The notes: a model not told the origin generated them from the sequence alone. DNA of 10,693 nucleotides from Methanosarcinaceae archaeon (GCA_030609665.1 JAUWBW010000048.1:1-10693); one strand, 5' to 3'; shown: positions 1 through 6,654, counted from the first letter of the stretch. Translations and numbers: made by a program.

Positions 1-51
1 AAGAGTAATCATCTCATCCAGTTTGGAAAGATGTTCGGGTGTTAACTCCAT
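1..51 (-). CDS. Start of an unknown gene running off the left edge (partial)
   Basis: An open frame begins with ATG at 51-49 and stays open to the edge, giving 17 residues that begin MELTPEHLSKLDEM. It lies 29 bp after the stop of the ATPase gene on the same strand. An AGGT element (plus-strand 59-62) sits 7 nt before the ATG and could serve as ribosome binding site. The sequence is helix-like and acidic, but it is too short to identify. The spacing suggests co-transcription with the ATPase, so it may encode its partner. That it is a real gene is inferred from the start, the ribosome site and the position; only the flanking sequence can name it. Confidence 0.55.
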   Translation of the reverse strand, partial: MELTPEHLSKLDEMITL

Positions 52-80
52 AATCAGTACCTACTCTGAAATGATTCAGT

Positions 81-1331
81 TTATTTATCGGGAAGAATTC
101 CTTTTTCATCGAGGATTGAACGGACAATCGGATTTAAATCGCACCAGCTTTCAGCATTTTTGTATTCAAGTACGCTCAAATTATGAAGCAAGCCAACAAG
201 TTGTTCATCACGCTTTATGTCCTTTGTCTTATATACATTTTTCAGCACTTCATAATCTTTATCGCTCAACTGTGCCTTATATAAATTCTTGAGCCCGTTT
301 ACGACTTCCATTGCAATGTCCTTACTGATTGACGTTTTTCCCCTTGTAAGAGCCCGGATAGCCGAATCTCTGATTATCCGTATATATTCCCTTGCAACTC
401 CACCACTCATATCAATAATATATTCCAGAGTATCATCCTCAAATAGGTCAGTTGAGACTCTTTTTGAAACAATCTCTTTCATAAAGCCTATGCCTTTTTG
501 ATATTCGGATCCGTCCCTTTCATGAATTTTTATATTCGGGTGGATAATAACGTCACTGAAATTAATCTTTATCTGCATGAATTTTTCAGAACTCTTGAGT
601 GAGATAGGGAATGTATATATTATCTTACAAAGAGGCTGGGTCAACTGCGTTGCATGACCATAAAAAAGATTAAGTGCCTTAGTAGAATCGATCTTTTCCA
701 GATTGTCGATGATGACAAGAACCTGTTTGTCGTTCTTTTCGATTTCTGCAATTGCATCATTGATTATGCTGATAAGTTCGGAAACGCGCGGTTCGATTTG
801 TTTTCGAACTTCAGTCAGGGTACCAGTTTCACTTTTCATCCTGCCAAAAAGATTGATGAAATACAACGGTAAATTAACACCGACTCCAACACCCACACTG
901 TCATTTTGTGTTATTGTTTTTATGATGGAACTGCCCCACCGTTCCGCCCTATCGTTGAGATCGGTTCCTAATTCGACACCATCATTTTGCGCTTTTTCAA
1001 GCATCTTGGCAAGAATTGAAAATACAACATCAACATATGTGATGTCATTGAGATCAAGAAGATCAAGAACATTATAATGTACAACAAAAAACCTGTCATC
1101 AAGGTTTGAGGTGAGTCGGTTGAGAATGCTTGTCTTTCCTGAGCCGCGGTGACCTGTGAAAAGAAGTTTTATAGGCTCTCTTGTCTTTAATCCTAATTCA
1201 AGCCGGTTTTTCAAATCCCCTATATTGAGCTCATTTTGATCAATTTCAAAATAATATTTATTTAAATCTCCATTTATCAGAGCTGTGTCAGGGTTGAATA
1301 AATGATAAATGTCGCTAAGATCTCCAGCCAT
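81..1331 (-). CDS. AAA-type P-loop ATPase with C-terminal winged-helix-like region
   Basis: A 416-residue predicted soluble ATPase. Walker A is GHRGSGKTS at residues 60-68. Walker B is VLVIIDNLEK at 204-213, with Asp209 followed by Asn rather than the usual Asp/Glu. A sensor-1-like strand KIIYTFPISL is at 236-245. SGGVAREYIR at 309-318 resembles the GG-x-x-R lid motif of Orc1/AAA_16-type ATPases. The last 60 residues (LLHNLSVLEY...LNPIVRSIL) look like a winged-helix or lid extension. A glycine-valine alternation (SVGVGVGV, 145-152) suggests a beta hairpin. I start at ATG 1331 (MAGDLSD) because GAGG (plus-strand 1342-1345 region) precedes it and a TATA-like element near 1372 would start the transcript downstream of the longer ATG at 1367, which has no ribosome site. 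The downstream gene at 1-51 is probably in the same operon. Such ATPases act in DNA handling, defence or signalling; the substrate cannot be told here. Confidence 0.8.
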   Translation of the reverse strand: MAGDLSDIYHLFNPDTALINGDLNKYYFEIDQNELNIGDLKNRLELGLKTREPIKLLFTGHRGSGKTSILNRLTSNLDDRFFVVHYNVLDLLDLNDITYVDVVFSILAKMLEKAQNDGVELGTDLNDRAERWGSSIIKTITQNDSVGVGVGVNLPLYFINLFGRMKSETGTLTEVRKQIEPRVSELISIINDAIAEIEKNDKQVLVIIDNLEKIDSTKALNLFYGHATQLTQPLCKIIYTFPISLKSSEKFMQIKINFSDVIIHPNIKIHERDGSEYQKGIGFMKEIVSKRVSTDLFEDDTLEYIIDMSGGVAREYIRIIRDSAIRALTRGKTSISKDIAMEVVNGLKNLYKAQLSDKDYEVLKNVYKTKDIKRDEQLVGLLHNLSVLEYKNAESWCDLNPIVRSILDEKGILPDK

Positions 1332-1561
1332 TAGTTGCACTTCCTCTTTAAGAATACTATAAAACATACTTAAAAGTATCTTGATTTTATCAGATTACTT
1401 TTAATATACAAATATCATTTGTTTTTATTCGATTCTATCGGGCGTCAAAATTATAGATATCTACGATTAGTTAGCCAAAAAGATCAATAGAAGAAGAATG
1501 GATAAATAAAACAGAATCAAAAGAAAATATTGGGCAGGAATAATAGAGATTAAACCCAACC

Positions 1562-1594
1562 CAAAAATAAGAAAGAGAATAATTAATATTATTC
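1562..1594 (-). terminator. Terminator of the TRAM gene
   Basis: Arms GAATAAT (1577-1583) and ATTATTC (1588-1594) form an AT-rich hairpin that overlaps the TRAM stop codon at 1589-1591. Read on the minus strand it is followed by a U-rich tract (plus-strand 1562-1576). The stem is weak, but poly-U alone can end transcription in archaea. The rest of the 1368-1588 spacer shows only AT-rich sequence and TATA-like elements ahead of the ATPase. Confidence 0.45.
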
Positions 1595-1795
1595 TACGAT
1601 CTCACCGAATGCGAACTTGCGCATTACTTTTGTTACCTTGATGTTTACTTCGTCGCCTACTTTTGCGTTTGGTACAAAGATTACAAAGCCCTTTACTCTT
1701 GCAATTCCGTCGCCTTCTCTTGCGATATCTTCAATCGTTACATCGTATGCTTCGCCCTCTTCTACTGGCGCACTTCTATCCATGTTGTTAAACAA
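1589..1795 (-). CDS. Stand-alone TRAM-domain RNA-binding protein
   Basis: A 68-residue protein made almost entirely of one TRAM domain: VEEGEAYDVTIEDIAREGDG, then IARVKGFVIFVPNAKVGDEVNIKVTKV in two runs, and a C-terminal strand KFAFGEIVE. TRAM is an OB-like beta barrel that binds RNA. Single-TRAM proteins of methanogens rise in the cold in Methanococcoides burtonii, and one is described as an RNA chaperone; that is family knowledge, not seen here. The start is TTG at 1795-1793 (MFNN), because GGACGTGA lies about 6 nt upstream of it and about 18 nt before the in-frame ATG at 1783-1781. It is monocistronic, with its own leader and terminator. Confidence 0.93.
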   Translation of the reverse strand: MFNNMDRSAPVEEGEAYDVTIEDIAREGDGIARVKGFVIFVPNAKVGDEVNIKVTKVMRKFAFGEIVE

Positions 1796-1819
1796 AATAT
1801 TTCACGTCCTTTAATTTTT

Positions 1820-1835
1820 TGATTGCCATCAATCA
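1820..1835 (-). promoter_or_regulatory. Small hairpin in the TRAM leader
   Basis: TGATTG (1820-1825) and CAATCA (1830-1835) pair around a 4-nt loop, 25 nt upstream of the TTG start. TATA-like sequence (TTTAAAGATATA on the minus strand, about 1884-1895) lies further up, so the hairpin should be in the 5' leader. It could tune translation or stability of a cold-responsive mRNA; this is inference from position. Confidence 0.3.
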
Positions 1836-2182
1836 TGGAAAAATCAAACTGCAAAAATAGTAAATCCCATTTAATGCTGTATATCTTTAAACCAAAATGA
1901 CTTTAATCTGTAATTTACTCTAAAGTGGTTTGAAGTATATATAGATTTGCTTGGAGTCTGGTTTTTGGGGTGATTATTCAATAATATACTTTCTACAGAT
2001 TCGCAATTATTTTTCATTAATTTCACAGGATGAAAATGTATCGACGTTGTTTAAAAAATAAACTATAAATAATGTTAAATTGAACAAGTTTTTACATAAA
2101 AAACGTTACCGCTCCGATATCCTTCAGAAAAACTATTGATCGGATTGATATTACTGGTCTTGGATAGTTTTAATTGTCGAAT
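1836..2182. other. AT-rich intergenic spacer without a recognisable gene
   Basis: This is most of the 444-bp gap between the TRAM gene and the 538-residue gene. It carries the TRAM promoter area (about 1860-1900) and otherwise AT-rich sequence. Arms TCCGAT (2113-2118) and ATCGGA (2139-2144) could form a long-loop hairpin. A 12-codon frame starts at 2030 (MKMYRRCL...), but nothing supports it as a gene. I see no RNA gene or mobile-element end. Confidence 0.5.
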
Positions 2183-2206
2183 GGGAGGGGGAAAGATTAT
2201 ATAATC
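2183..2206 (+). promoter_or_regulatory. BRE/TATA promoter of the 538-residue gene
   Basis: A purine run GGGAGGGGGAAAGA (2183-2196) fits the TFB-recognition element, and it runs straight into the palindrome GATTATATAATC (2195-2206) containing TTATATAA. The expected transcription start, 25-27 bp beyond the TATA centre, falls near 2225, just before GGAGG (2226-2230) and the ATG at 2240. The leader would thus be only about 15 nt long. Confidence 0.7.
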
Positions 2207-2239
2207 GTTAGCGATTCACGTAAATGGAGGCAAAAGGCA

Positions 2240-3856
2240 ATGGGATATAAATATATACCGGACTTCGTTGAAGAGGGTATTGATGTTGTTGAAGATGCAT
2301 TGCATGATACTGGAAATTATTTAGCAGATTTGTGGAATGATGCTACCACTATTAATGCGCTTGATGATATAGAGAAAGCTGCCGAGCAGGCAGGTATTGC
2401 ACTTGCGACAATTGGGACGACCGTTGAAGTATTGGGTAAACAATTAACATCCCTACTTAAGGAAGCAGAAGAACTTATTACCATCAAAAGGCTGACTCCA
2501 AGAGATGAATCAGACCTTTGGGAAGGCGAAAAAGAAAGGCTTGATGCTCTCAGGGAAAAAAAGACCCGATTGGAAAATAGGTTGGCGTCTATGGGTGTAT
2601 CCGACACTACAAGTTTCACATTTGATATTTGGGATTATGTCGAAAATCCAAAAGATATTTTCAAAGCATTTAAAATTATAAGCAAACTGAGCGTGGTAAA
2701 TAAAGCGATCAATGAAATCCTCTATCAAGAACCCGGTGTTGTGACAAATGCCATCTATAATGTCAATGAGGTTCTTGAACGCTTAAATACCATCGAACAA
2801 CCAAAAATCGAAGATATCCTGGATTCGCTGGATGACAACCTCGAAGCGACCGAAGTCACAGTCAAAGAGATCAATAAATTGTTTGTGACAAAAAAAAGAG
2901 TTCCATTGCCACAAGCAGATCTCTCCAAAGAACAGAAAGACAAATTGAAAATGCTTGAGTTGGATGCCAGGTATTATCAGGGGCTTATAGGCAGAAAAGA
3001 TGTGATATCCAGCCAGTTGATGGGTGTTATGGATAAGATCCCTGCCAAAAAGTATGAGATCACTGACAAGATCATCAAGGTTGCCGGAGTGGATAGTGCT
3101 GTTTTTGGTCATACAGATGCCAATGCCAATATAGGAAAAGACACCGATGTTTTGATAGACAAGGATAAATTAAAACTAAAAGCCGATATTGCAGGGGACG
3201 AATCGAAAAAATCAAAATATGAACTCGAATCCGACAGTAAAAATATGAAAAAGACCATCCATAGCGATGTTAAAGTCGATAAGGAAGAATACAGGGTAAA
3301 TATTTCAAAACCGGTTGCAGGAATTGAGAAGCAAAATATAGAGGGGGTGAACCAGTTGGATTTTGCACTTTCCAGCACTCCGAAACATTCGATGGCTTCA
3401 ATGCAACCCCACGGGGCTATGATCTCTGCTTCATTCAACACCAAGTTCGATGGTTATCAGAGGAACTATGCAAATTTTAGGGCACAGACCGCATTCTATC
3501 ACAGGGAACTGTTCAAGATCGACCGTAAGTTCGATCTGCTAAAGTACAGATGGGAAGAAGAGCCCGGCGTAATTCCACAAACACTGGATGAATTGAAAGG
3601 AATCCTTGAGCAATTCAGGAACGAAGAACAGCCAAGGATCGATACGGTTCTTGACACATTGAATGAAAATCTTGAAGAAACAAAATCAGTCATATCCAAG
3701 ATCGACGATACATTGGATTTTGTGCCGGATGTTGTATCTTCCTTTAACAAGTATTCCAAGTTGATCAAGATCGGACTTGCGGTATTTGTCGGAGTTGTTT
3801 TCCTTGACTTCGTAGTTGCATTCTTTGTATTGTTAAGGATGGCACTGGGACTCTGA
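2240..3856 (+). CDS. Unknown helix-rich protein with internal duplication and C-terminal membrane anchor
   Basis: A 538-residue protein that I do not recognise. It has no signal peptide; most of it is charged, amphipathic helix likely to form coiled coils. A segment at 164-215 (EPGVVTNAIYNVNEVL...EQPKIEDILDSLDDNLEAT) recurs at 441-494 (EPGVIPQTLDELKGIL...EQPRIDTVLDTLNENLEET), aligning without gaps over its conserved core. Between them lies a Lys/Asp/Ser-rich stretch (about 285-375) that looks extended or beta-rich. Residues 511-532 (IGLAVFVGVVFLDFVVAFFVLL) are one hydrophobic segment a few residues from the end, so the protein is probably tail-anchored with its bulk in the cytoplasm. The start is ATG 2240, with GGAGG 9 nt upstream; a longer frame from TTG 2174 would run through the promoter. 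It is monocistronic and ends at a bidirectional terminator. It might tether or space something at the membrane; no catalytic motif is visible. Confidence 0.85.
   Translation: MGYKYIPDFVEEGIDVVEDALHDTGNYLADLWNDATTINALDDIEKAAEQAGIALATIGTTVEVLGKQLTSLLKEAEELITIKRLTPRDESDLWEGEKERLDALREKKTRLENRLASMGVSDTTSFTFDIWDYVENPKDIFKAFKIISKLSVVNKAINEILYQEPGVVTNAIYNVNEVLERLNTIEQPKIEDILDSLDDNLEATEVTVKEINKLFVTKKRVPLPQADLSKEQKDKLKMLELDARYYQGLIGRKDVISSQLMGVMDKIPAKKYEITDKIIKVAGVDSAVFGHTDANANIGKDTDVLIDKDKLKLKADIAGDESKKSKYELESDSKNMKKTIHSDVKVDKEEYRVNISKPVAGIEKQNIEGVNQLDFALSSTPKHSMASMQPHGAMISASFNTKFDGYQRNYANFRAQTAFYHRELFKIDRKFDLLKYRWEEEPGVIPQTLDELKGILEQFRNEEQPRIDTVLDTLNENLEETKSVISKIDDTLDFVPDVVSSFNKYSKLIKIGLAVFVGVVFLDFVVAFFVLLRMALGL
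2729..2884 (+). repeat. Intragenic repeat, copy 1 (protein level)
   Basis: Codes for residues 164-215 of the anchored protein. Landmarks are EPGV, then 18 residues, then EQP-K-I, L-D-S-L and N-L-E-A-T. Copy 2 is at 3560-3721. By eye about 18 of the first 46 positions are identical, and many others are conservative (K/R, D/E, I/V, S/T). DNA identity is low, so the duplication is old. Confidence 0.75.
3560..3721 (+). repeat. Intragenic repeat, copy 2 (protein level)
   Basis: Codes for residues 441-494. It has the same landmarks at the same spacing as copy 1: EPGV, 18 residues, EQP-R-I, L-D-T-L, N-L-E-E-T. It lies just before the membrane anchor, whereas copy 1 precedes the polar middle region. 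A weaker third relative may occur near residues 40-65 (ALATIGTTVEVLGKQL), which I could not confirm. Confidence 0.75.
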
Positions 3857-3887
3857 TCCCGAATTTATTTTAGGATCGATTTTTTTG

Positions 3888-3926
3888 GTCAACCTGCCTG
3901 TTTTTGTGATTACAGGCAGGTTAGAC
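3888..3926. terminator. Bidirectional terminator between convergent genes
   Basis: AACCTGCCTG (3891-3900) and CAGGCAGGTT (3913-3922) are perfect 10-bp arms around a 12-nt loop; GTC/GAC outside them can extend the stem past one bulged A. A U-rich run follows on the plus strand (from 3927), and TTTTTTT at 3880-3886 gives an A-rich, then weak, flank for the other direction. It sits between the stops of the anchored protein (3856) and the lipoprotein (3940). Confidence 0.75.
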
Positions 3927-3939
3927 ATTATTTTTATAT

Positions 3940-4734
3940 TCATGTTACATTCACAGTGAGTTCATACTTCAGTTCATCACCGGTTATATTTTCCCATGAG
4001 CGCTTATATATCCCGTTGACTTGTTGTGTTCCAGTCTCAACAGCCTGGATCTCCCACACGTGAACATTGCCTGCACCGACCAGACCCTCATCCTGCGGTG
4101 GGATGTATTCATCACTTAACACGACAAGTCCATCACTTATTTCTATTGACCATTCAAATCCTGTTGTTGGGTTCTCATCAAGTCTGATCGTGAAATTGTC
4201 ACCTGTTTTCGCTTCCATGTACTCAGTTTCCACACTGTAGTCAGTATCTGGAATGGAGTTATCCATGGTCAGTTCAAAGGAACCGCTGGCGCTATTTACC
4301 AACACATTGTATGTTCCGGCTTTGAGCCCGTATACATCAAGTGGTATTGACTTTTCGTATGGCACGATCGCCTCTGTACACATCATATCAGCAGGTCTGA
4401 TCGTCTCAACCGTGACAGTAAAAGTGTTACCATCCATATTTTTTGTTATGTCACCAATTTCCGTGCAGCCATCAGGCAGGTAACCTTTTGCAATGACATG
4501 TATCTGAACCGGAAACGATTCAAGTATCAAGATCTCGATATTTTCAACAACGGCAGTTCCATAAATATATTCACCATCGTCAGGTCGGTTTGGTTCCACT
4601 TCAGGCGGCATAGGTGGCTGATCTTCAATACTATCAACGGTGTCATCAGTATCAACATCGTTTTCCGCACACCCACTAAATGCAACCAATGATATGACCA
4701 TAGTTAAGATTATCAATAATTTCAGCGATCTCAT
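3940..4734 (-). CDS. Lipoprotein with C-terminal chagasin-like (inhibitor I42) domain
   Basis: A 264-residue secreted, membrane-attached protein. Residues 1-21 are a signal peptide (RSLK, hydrophobic core to LVAFSG) before lipobox Cys22, followed by an acidic, Pro-rich linker (23-54). Residues 55-158 form a beta-rich domain with LPDGC (Cys90) and RPADMMCT (Cys119), possibly disulphide-linked; I know similar sequences from other lipoproteins but no function. Residues 170-264 match the chagasin fold that blocks papain-like cysteine proteases: NPTTGFEW (188-195) for the first binding loop, VGAGN (219-223) in place of G-x-G-G, and RSWE (245-248) in place of R-P-W. Two loops therefore differ slightly from consensus, and inhibition is likely but unproven. 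GGAGGG (plus-strand 4743-4748) lies 8 nt before the ATG. A TATA-like element is near 4783-4793. The gene is divergent from metF. Confidence 0.87.
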   Translation of the reverse strand: MRSLKLLIILTMVISLVAFSGCAENDVDTDDTVDSIEDQPPMPPEVEPNRPDDGEYIYGTAVVENIEILILESFPVQIHVIAKGYLPDGCTEIGDITKNMDGNTFTVTVETIRPADMMCTEAIVPYEKSIPLDVYGLKAGTYNVLVNSASGSFELTMDNSIPDTDYSVETEYMEAKTGDNFTIRLDENPTTGFEWSIEISDGLVVLSDEYIPPQDEGLVGAGNVHVWEIQAVETGTQQVNGIYKRSWENITGDELKYELTVNVT

Positions 4735-4800
4735 TATCTTATCCCTCCGTTCATTGTCTTCTATTATCAGAGAGGATGAAGATTTTATTTAGTTCTTGCT

Positions 4801-4826
4801 TAAACTTCAATTTGAGTTGAAGTTTA
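4801..4826. promoter_or_regulatory. Perfect inverted repeat between lipoprotein and metF (candidate operator)
   Basis: TAAACTTCAA (4801-4810) and TTGAAGTTTA (4817-4826) are perfect 10-bp arms with a 6-nt spacer. CTTG (4796-4799) and CAAG (4830-4833) add a further symmetric pair. It lies about 10 bp upstream of the likely TATA of the lipoprotein gene and 55 bp upstream of that of metF, a typical place for a dimeric regulator. The centre-to-centre arm spacing of 16 bp is a little over one and a half helix turns. The regulator is unknown. Confidence 0.5.
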
Positions 4827-4880
4827 ATTCAAGTAGAAGTTGGAACATGGGATCTCAAATCGTTCATCATCCTTTCGATG

Positions 4881-4888
4881 TATTTAAA
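4881..4888 (+). promoter_or_regulatory. TATA box of metF, placed for a leaderless transcript
   Basis: TATTTAAA is centred about 26 bp before the ATG at 4911, so transcription should begin at or within a few bases of the start codon. No Shine-Dalgarno sequence is present in the stretch between (4889-4910), which agrees with a leaderless mRNA. Confidence 0.5.
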
Positions 4889-4910
4889 ACCCTAATCCAA
4901 CATATAACAT

Positions 4911-5792
4911 ATGATGCAATCAACTTTTGGCGAGAAACTCAACTCAAATAAATTCATCATAACAGCAGAGATCTCACCCCCAAAAGGTGTTAACACATCT
5001 GCCGCACTTGAGGATGCACAGATACTCAAAGGATTGGTGGATGCACTCAACATTACGGACAACCAGCGCGCAGTCATGCGAATGAGTCCGCTGGCACTCG
5101 GCAAGTTGCTACTTAACGAGGGGCATGAGGTCATTATGCAAATGACATGTCGGGATCGAAACCGTCTGGCGATCCAGTCTGATATACTGGGAGCGGCAGC
5201 ACTTGGTATTCAGAATATCTGTTTGATGTCAGGTGACTATACCACAAATGGAGACCATCCGGGTGCAAAACCCGTTTATGATCTTGATTCCGTTCAACTT
5301 CTATCAATAGCACAGAAGATGAAGAATGGATTTGATTTTTCAGGAAATGAACTTGAAGGCGCACCTGAATTGGTTGTAGGAGCCGTGTCCAATACTGATT
5401 CATCTCAGCCCATGCAGATGATGAAACTTGAAAAGAAGGTAAAGATGGGTGCGCAGTTCATACAGACGCAGGCTGTGTATGATATCGGGCAGTTCGAGGA
5501 GTTTATGGATTATGTAGGTCATCTTGCTGTGCCTGTTCTTGCAGGGCTCATTCCATTGAAATCTGCAAATGCAGCCAGGTTCATGAATAAGAACATTCCC
5601 GGGGTGAAGGTTGGTGATGAACTCATTGCCCGAATGGAACATGCAGACGACCCTGTGCACGAAGGACTCATGATATGTGCAGAAACTATAGGGATGCTCA
5701 AAAAAATATGCCGTGGTGTTCATATTATGCCGATTGGACAACACTTAAATACACCAAAACTGCTTGAGATGGCGGGACTTTCTGTCAAATGA
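4911..5792 (+). CDS. metF: Methylenetetrahydrofolate reductase-type protein (MetF)
   Basis: A 293-residue TIM-barrel flavoprotein that reduces methylene-tetrahydrofolate to methyl-tetrahydrofolate in the cytoplasm. The barrel begins FIITAEISPPKG (15-26), whose Glu20 matches the catalytic glutamate of MetF. LNITDNQRAVMRMSPLA (47-63), MTCRDRNR (78-85), LMSGDYTTNGDHPG (105-118) and FIQTQAVYD (183-191) are the FAD/folate-site motifs of the short MetF seen in acetogens and Methanosarcina. Length is normal for this type. Methanosarcina species carry folate enzymes for biosynthesis beside methanopterin enzymes for methanogenesis, so a biosynthetic role fits; the partner MetV is not in the window. 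Two ATG codons, 4911 and 4914, are possible; 4911 agrees best with the TATA spacing. It is monocistronic. Confidence 0.88.
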   Translation: MMQSTFGEKLNSNKFIITAEISPPKGVNTSAALEDAQILKGLVDALNITDNQRAVMRMSPLALGKLLLNEGHEVIMQMTCRDRNRLAIQSDILGAAALGIQNICLMSGDYTTNGDHPGAKPVYDLDSVQLLSIAQKMKNGFDFSGNELEGAPELVVGAVSNTDSSQPMQMMKLEKKVKMGAQFIQTQAVYDIGQFEEFMDYVGHLAVPVLAGLIPLKSANAARFMNKNIPGVKVGDELIARMEHADDPVHEGLMICAETIGMLKKICRGVHIMPIGQHLNTPKLLEMAGLSVK

Positions 5793-5840
5793 TGATTATG
5801 GCAGAATCCTCTAACGAGGAAAAAAAAGAAAGGTGGATAC

Positions 5841-5860
5841 GTCCAACCAGATGGTTGGAC
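5841..5860. terminator. Bidirectional terminator between metF and DUF1699 gene
   Basis: GTCCAACC (5841-5848) and GGTTGGAC (5853-5860) form a GC-containing 8-bp stem with a tetraloop. T-rich sequence follows on the plus strand (GTTTTTTT near 5867-5874), and an A-rich stretch (5819-5832) gives a U-tract on the minus strand. It sits between two convergent stops. Confidence 0.8.
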
Positions 5861-5885
5861 ATATTTGTTTTTTTGGAAATTAGAT

Positions 5886-6284
5886 TTATGCCTGTTTCAT
5901 GATGAATTCAATGAAATCAGGACCAAGCCTTGTCTCTCGTGCCATTTTATCGGCGATATCTTCTTCTGAAAGTCCTTCTGATCTGAAATCTTTTATGCGG
6001 TCAAAAACACTCTTTGAAACTTCTGAATATTCATTGATGTCCTTTCTGTGACCCCATACATCGCCTTCTAACAGGTCGATGCCCTGCATTGAGAGGTACA
6101 TCTTAGCAGAGCCTGAAATAGTTCTCTTGTATGAACTTGGGATGTGAAGTGCTTTTACATTTGGGCATTTAATGACCAGTGAAAAAATATCCTTGTTGGA
6201 TGGTCTGAATGCAAGGTGCACGATTTCCTCATCATTACTTAGCGTTTCAATCTCTTCTTTTGAACTTACTACTCTTATTTTCAT
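5886..6284 (-). CDS. DUF1699 family protein
   Basis: A 132-residue soluble protein of the methanogen-specific family DUF1699, which I recognise from MKIRVVSSKEEI at the start, IVHLAFRPSNKDIF (21-34) and the very conserved GDVWGHRKDINEY (74-86). The N-terminal half looks alpha/beta, the C-terminal half (87-132) helical with FRSEGLSEEDIADKM. No function is known to me. A strong ribosome site GAGGTG (plus-strand 6291-6296) lies 6 nt before the ATG. A TATA-like element at about 6343-6352 on the minus strand would give a leader near 37 nt. The gene stands alone, divergent from the S-component-like gene across a repeat-bearing spacer. Confidence 0.87.
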   Translation of the reverse strand: MKIRVVSSKEEIETLSNDEEIVHLAFRPSNKDIFSLVIKCPNVKALHIPSSYKRTISGSAKMYLSMQGIDLLEGDVWGHRKDINEYSEVSKSVFDRIKDFRSEGLSEEDIADKMARETRLGPDFIEFIMKQA

Positions 6285-6453
6285 TTATAACACCTCTATA
6301 TCTACATATATCATTTAAAAATAATGTTGTATTACACAACCAATTTTATAAACTTGGTAGATTGTTGTATATACACGATACTATATAAATATTATTATGG
6401 GTGGTGGAAAAGTACATTTATTCTCAATTTTGATATCGCAAATACACCTGCAC

Positions 6454-6497
6454 ACATGTACACCACATGTACACCACATGTACACCACATGCACACC
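6454..6497. repeat. Four tandem 11-bp repeats, unit ACATGTACACC
   Basis: Three identical units ACATGTACACC start at 6454, 6465 and 6476; a fourth at 6487 has one change (ACATGCACACC), and a decayed end ATTCACC follows. The unit contains the palindromes ACATGT and TGTACA. An 11-bp period places each copy on nearly the same face of the helix, as expected for a cooperatively bound protein. It lies 178 bp before the S-component-like gene and 170 bp before DUF1699. Replication-slippage microsatellite is the alternative. Confidence 0.85.
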
Positions 6498-6642
6498 ATT
6501 CACCAATGCTACAGATGCCGAGATATCACTTTACCCCAAACAATGTCACATTGATGTGCTAATCACAGAATTAATTAAAATACACAAAATATATTGCAGG
6601 TATATAAAAATCGATATTTCACATACCAATAAAAATACGAAC

Positions 6643-6654
6643 TTTTATATAAAA
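6643..6654 (+). promoter_or_regulatory. TATA box of the S-component-like gene
   Basis: TTTTATATAAAA is a perfect palindrome centred 26 bp upstream of the GTG at 6675. The transcript should start at or next to that codon. There is no Shine-Dalgarno sequence in 6655-6674, so the mRNA is probably leaderless. Confidence 0.55.

Noticed and set aside
703..1077. 124-codon plus-strand frame opposite the AAA-type ATPase
   Set aside because: Antisense shadow of a gene with intact Walker motifs; composition is Ser/Arg-rich as expected from reverse reading.
1332..1367. ATPase start at ATG 1367
   Set aside because: No ribosome site, and it is only a few bases from a TATA-like element; ATG 1331 has a GAGG element.
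2030..2068. 12-codon frame MKMYRRCL in the spacer before the anchored protein
   Set aside because: AGG directly abuts the ATG with no spacing for a ribosome site, and such short frames are expected by chance in AT-rich DNA.
2174..2239. Extension of the anchored protein by 22 codons to TTG 2174
   Set aside because: It would translate through the BRE/TATA promoter (2183-2206) and has no ribosome site, whereas ATG 2240 has GGAGG 9 nt upstream.
6454..6497. CRISPR-like array
   Set aside because: The units are 11 bp and directly abutting, with no spacers.
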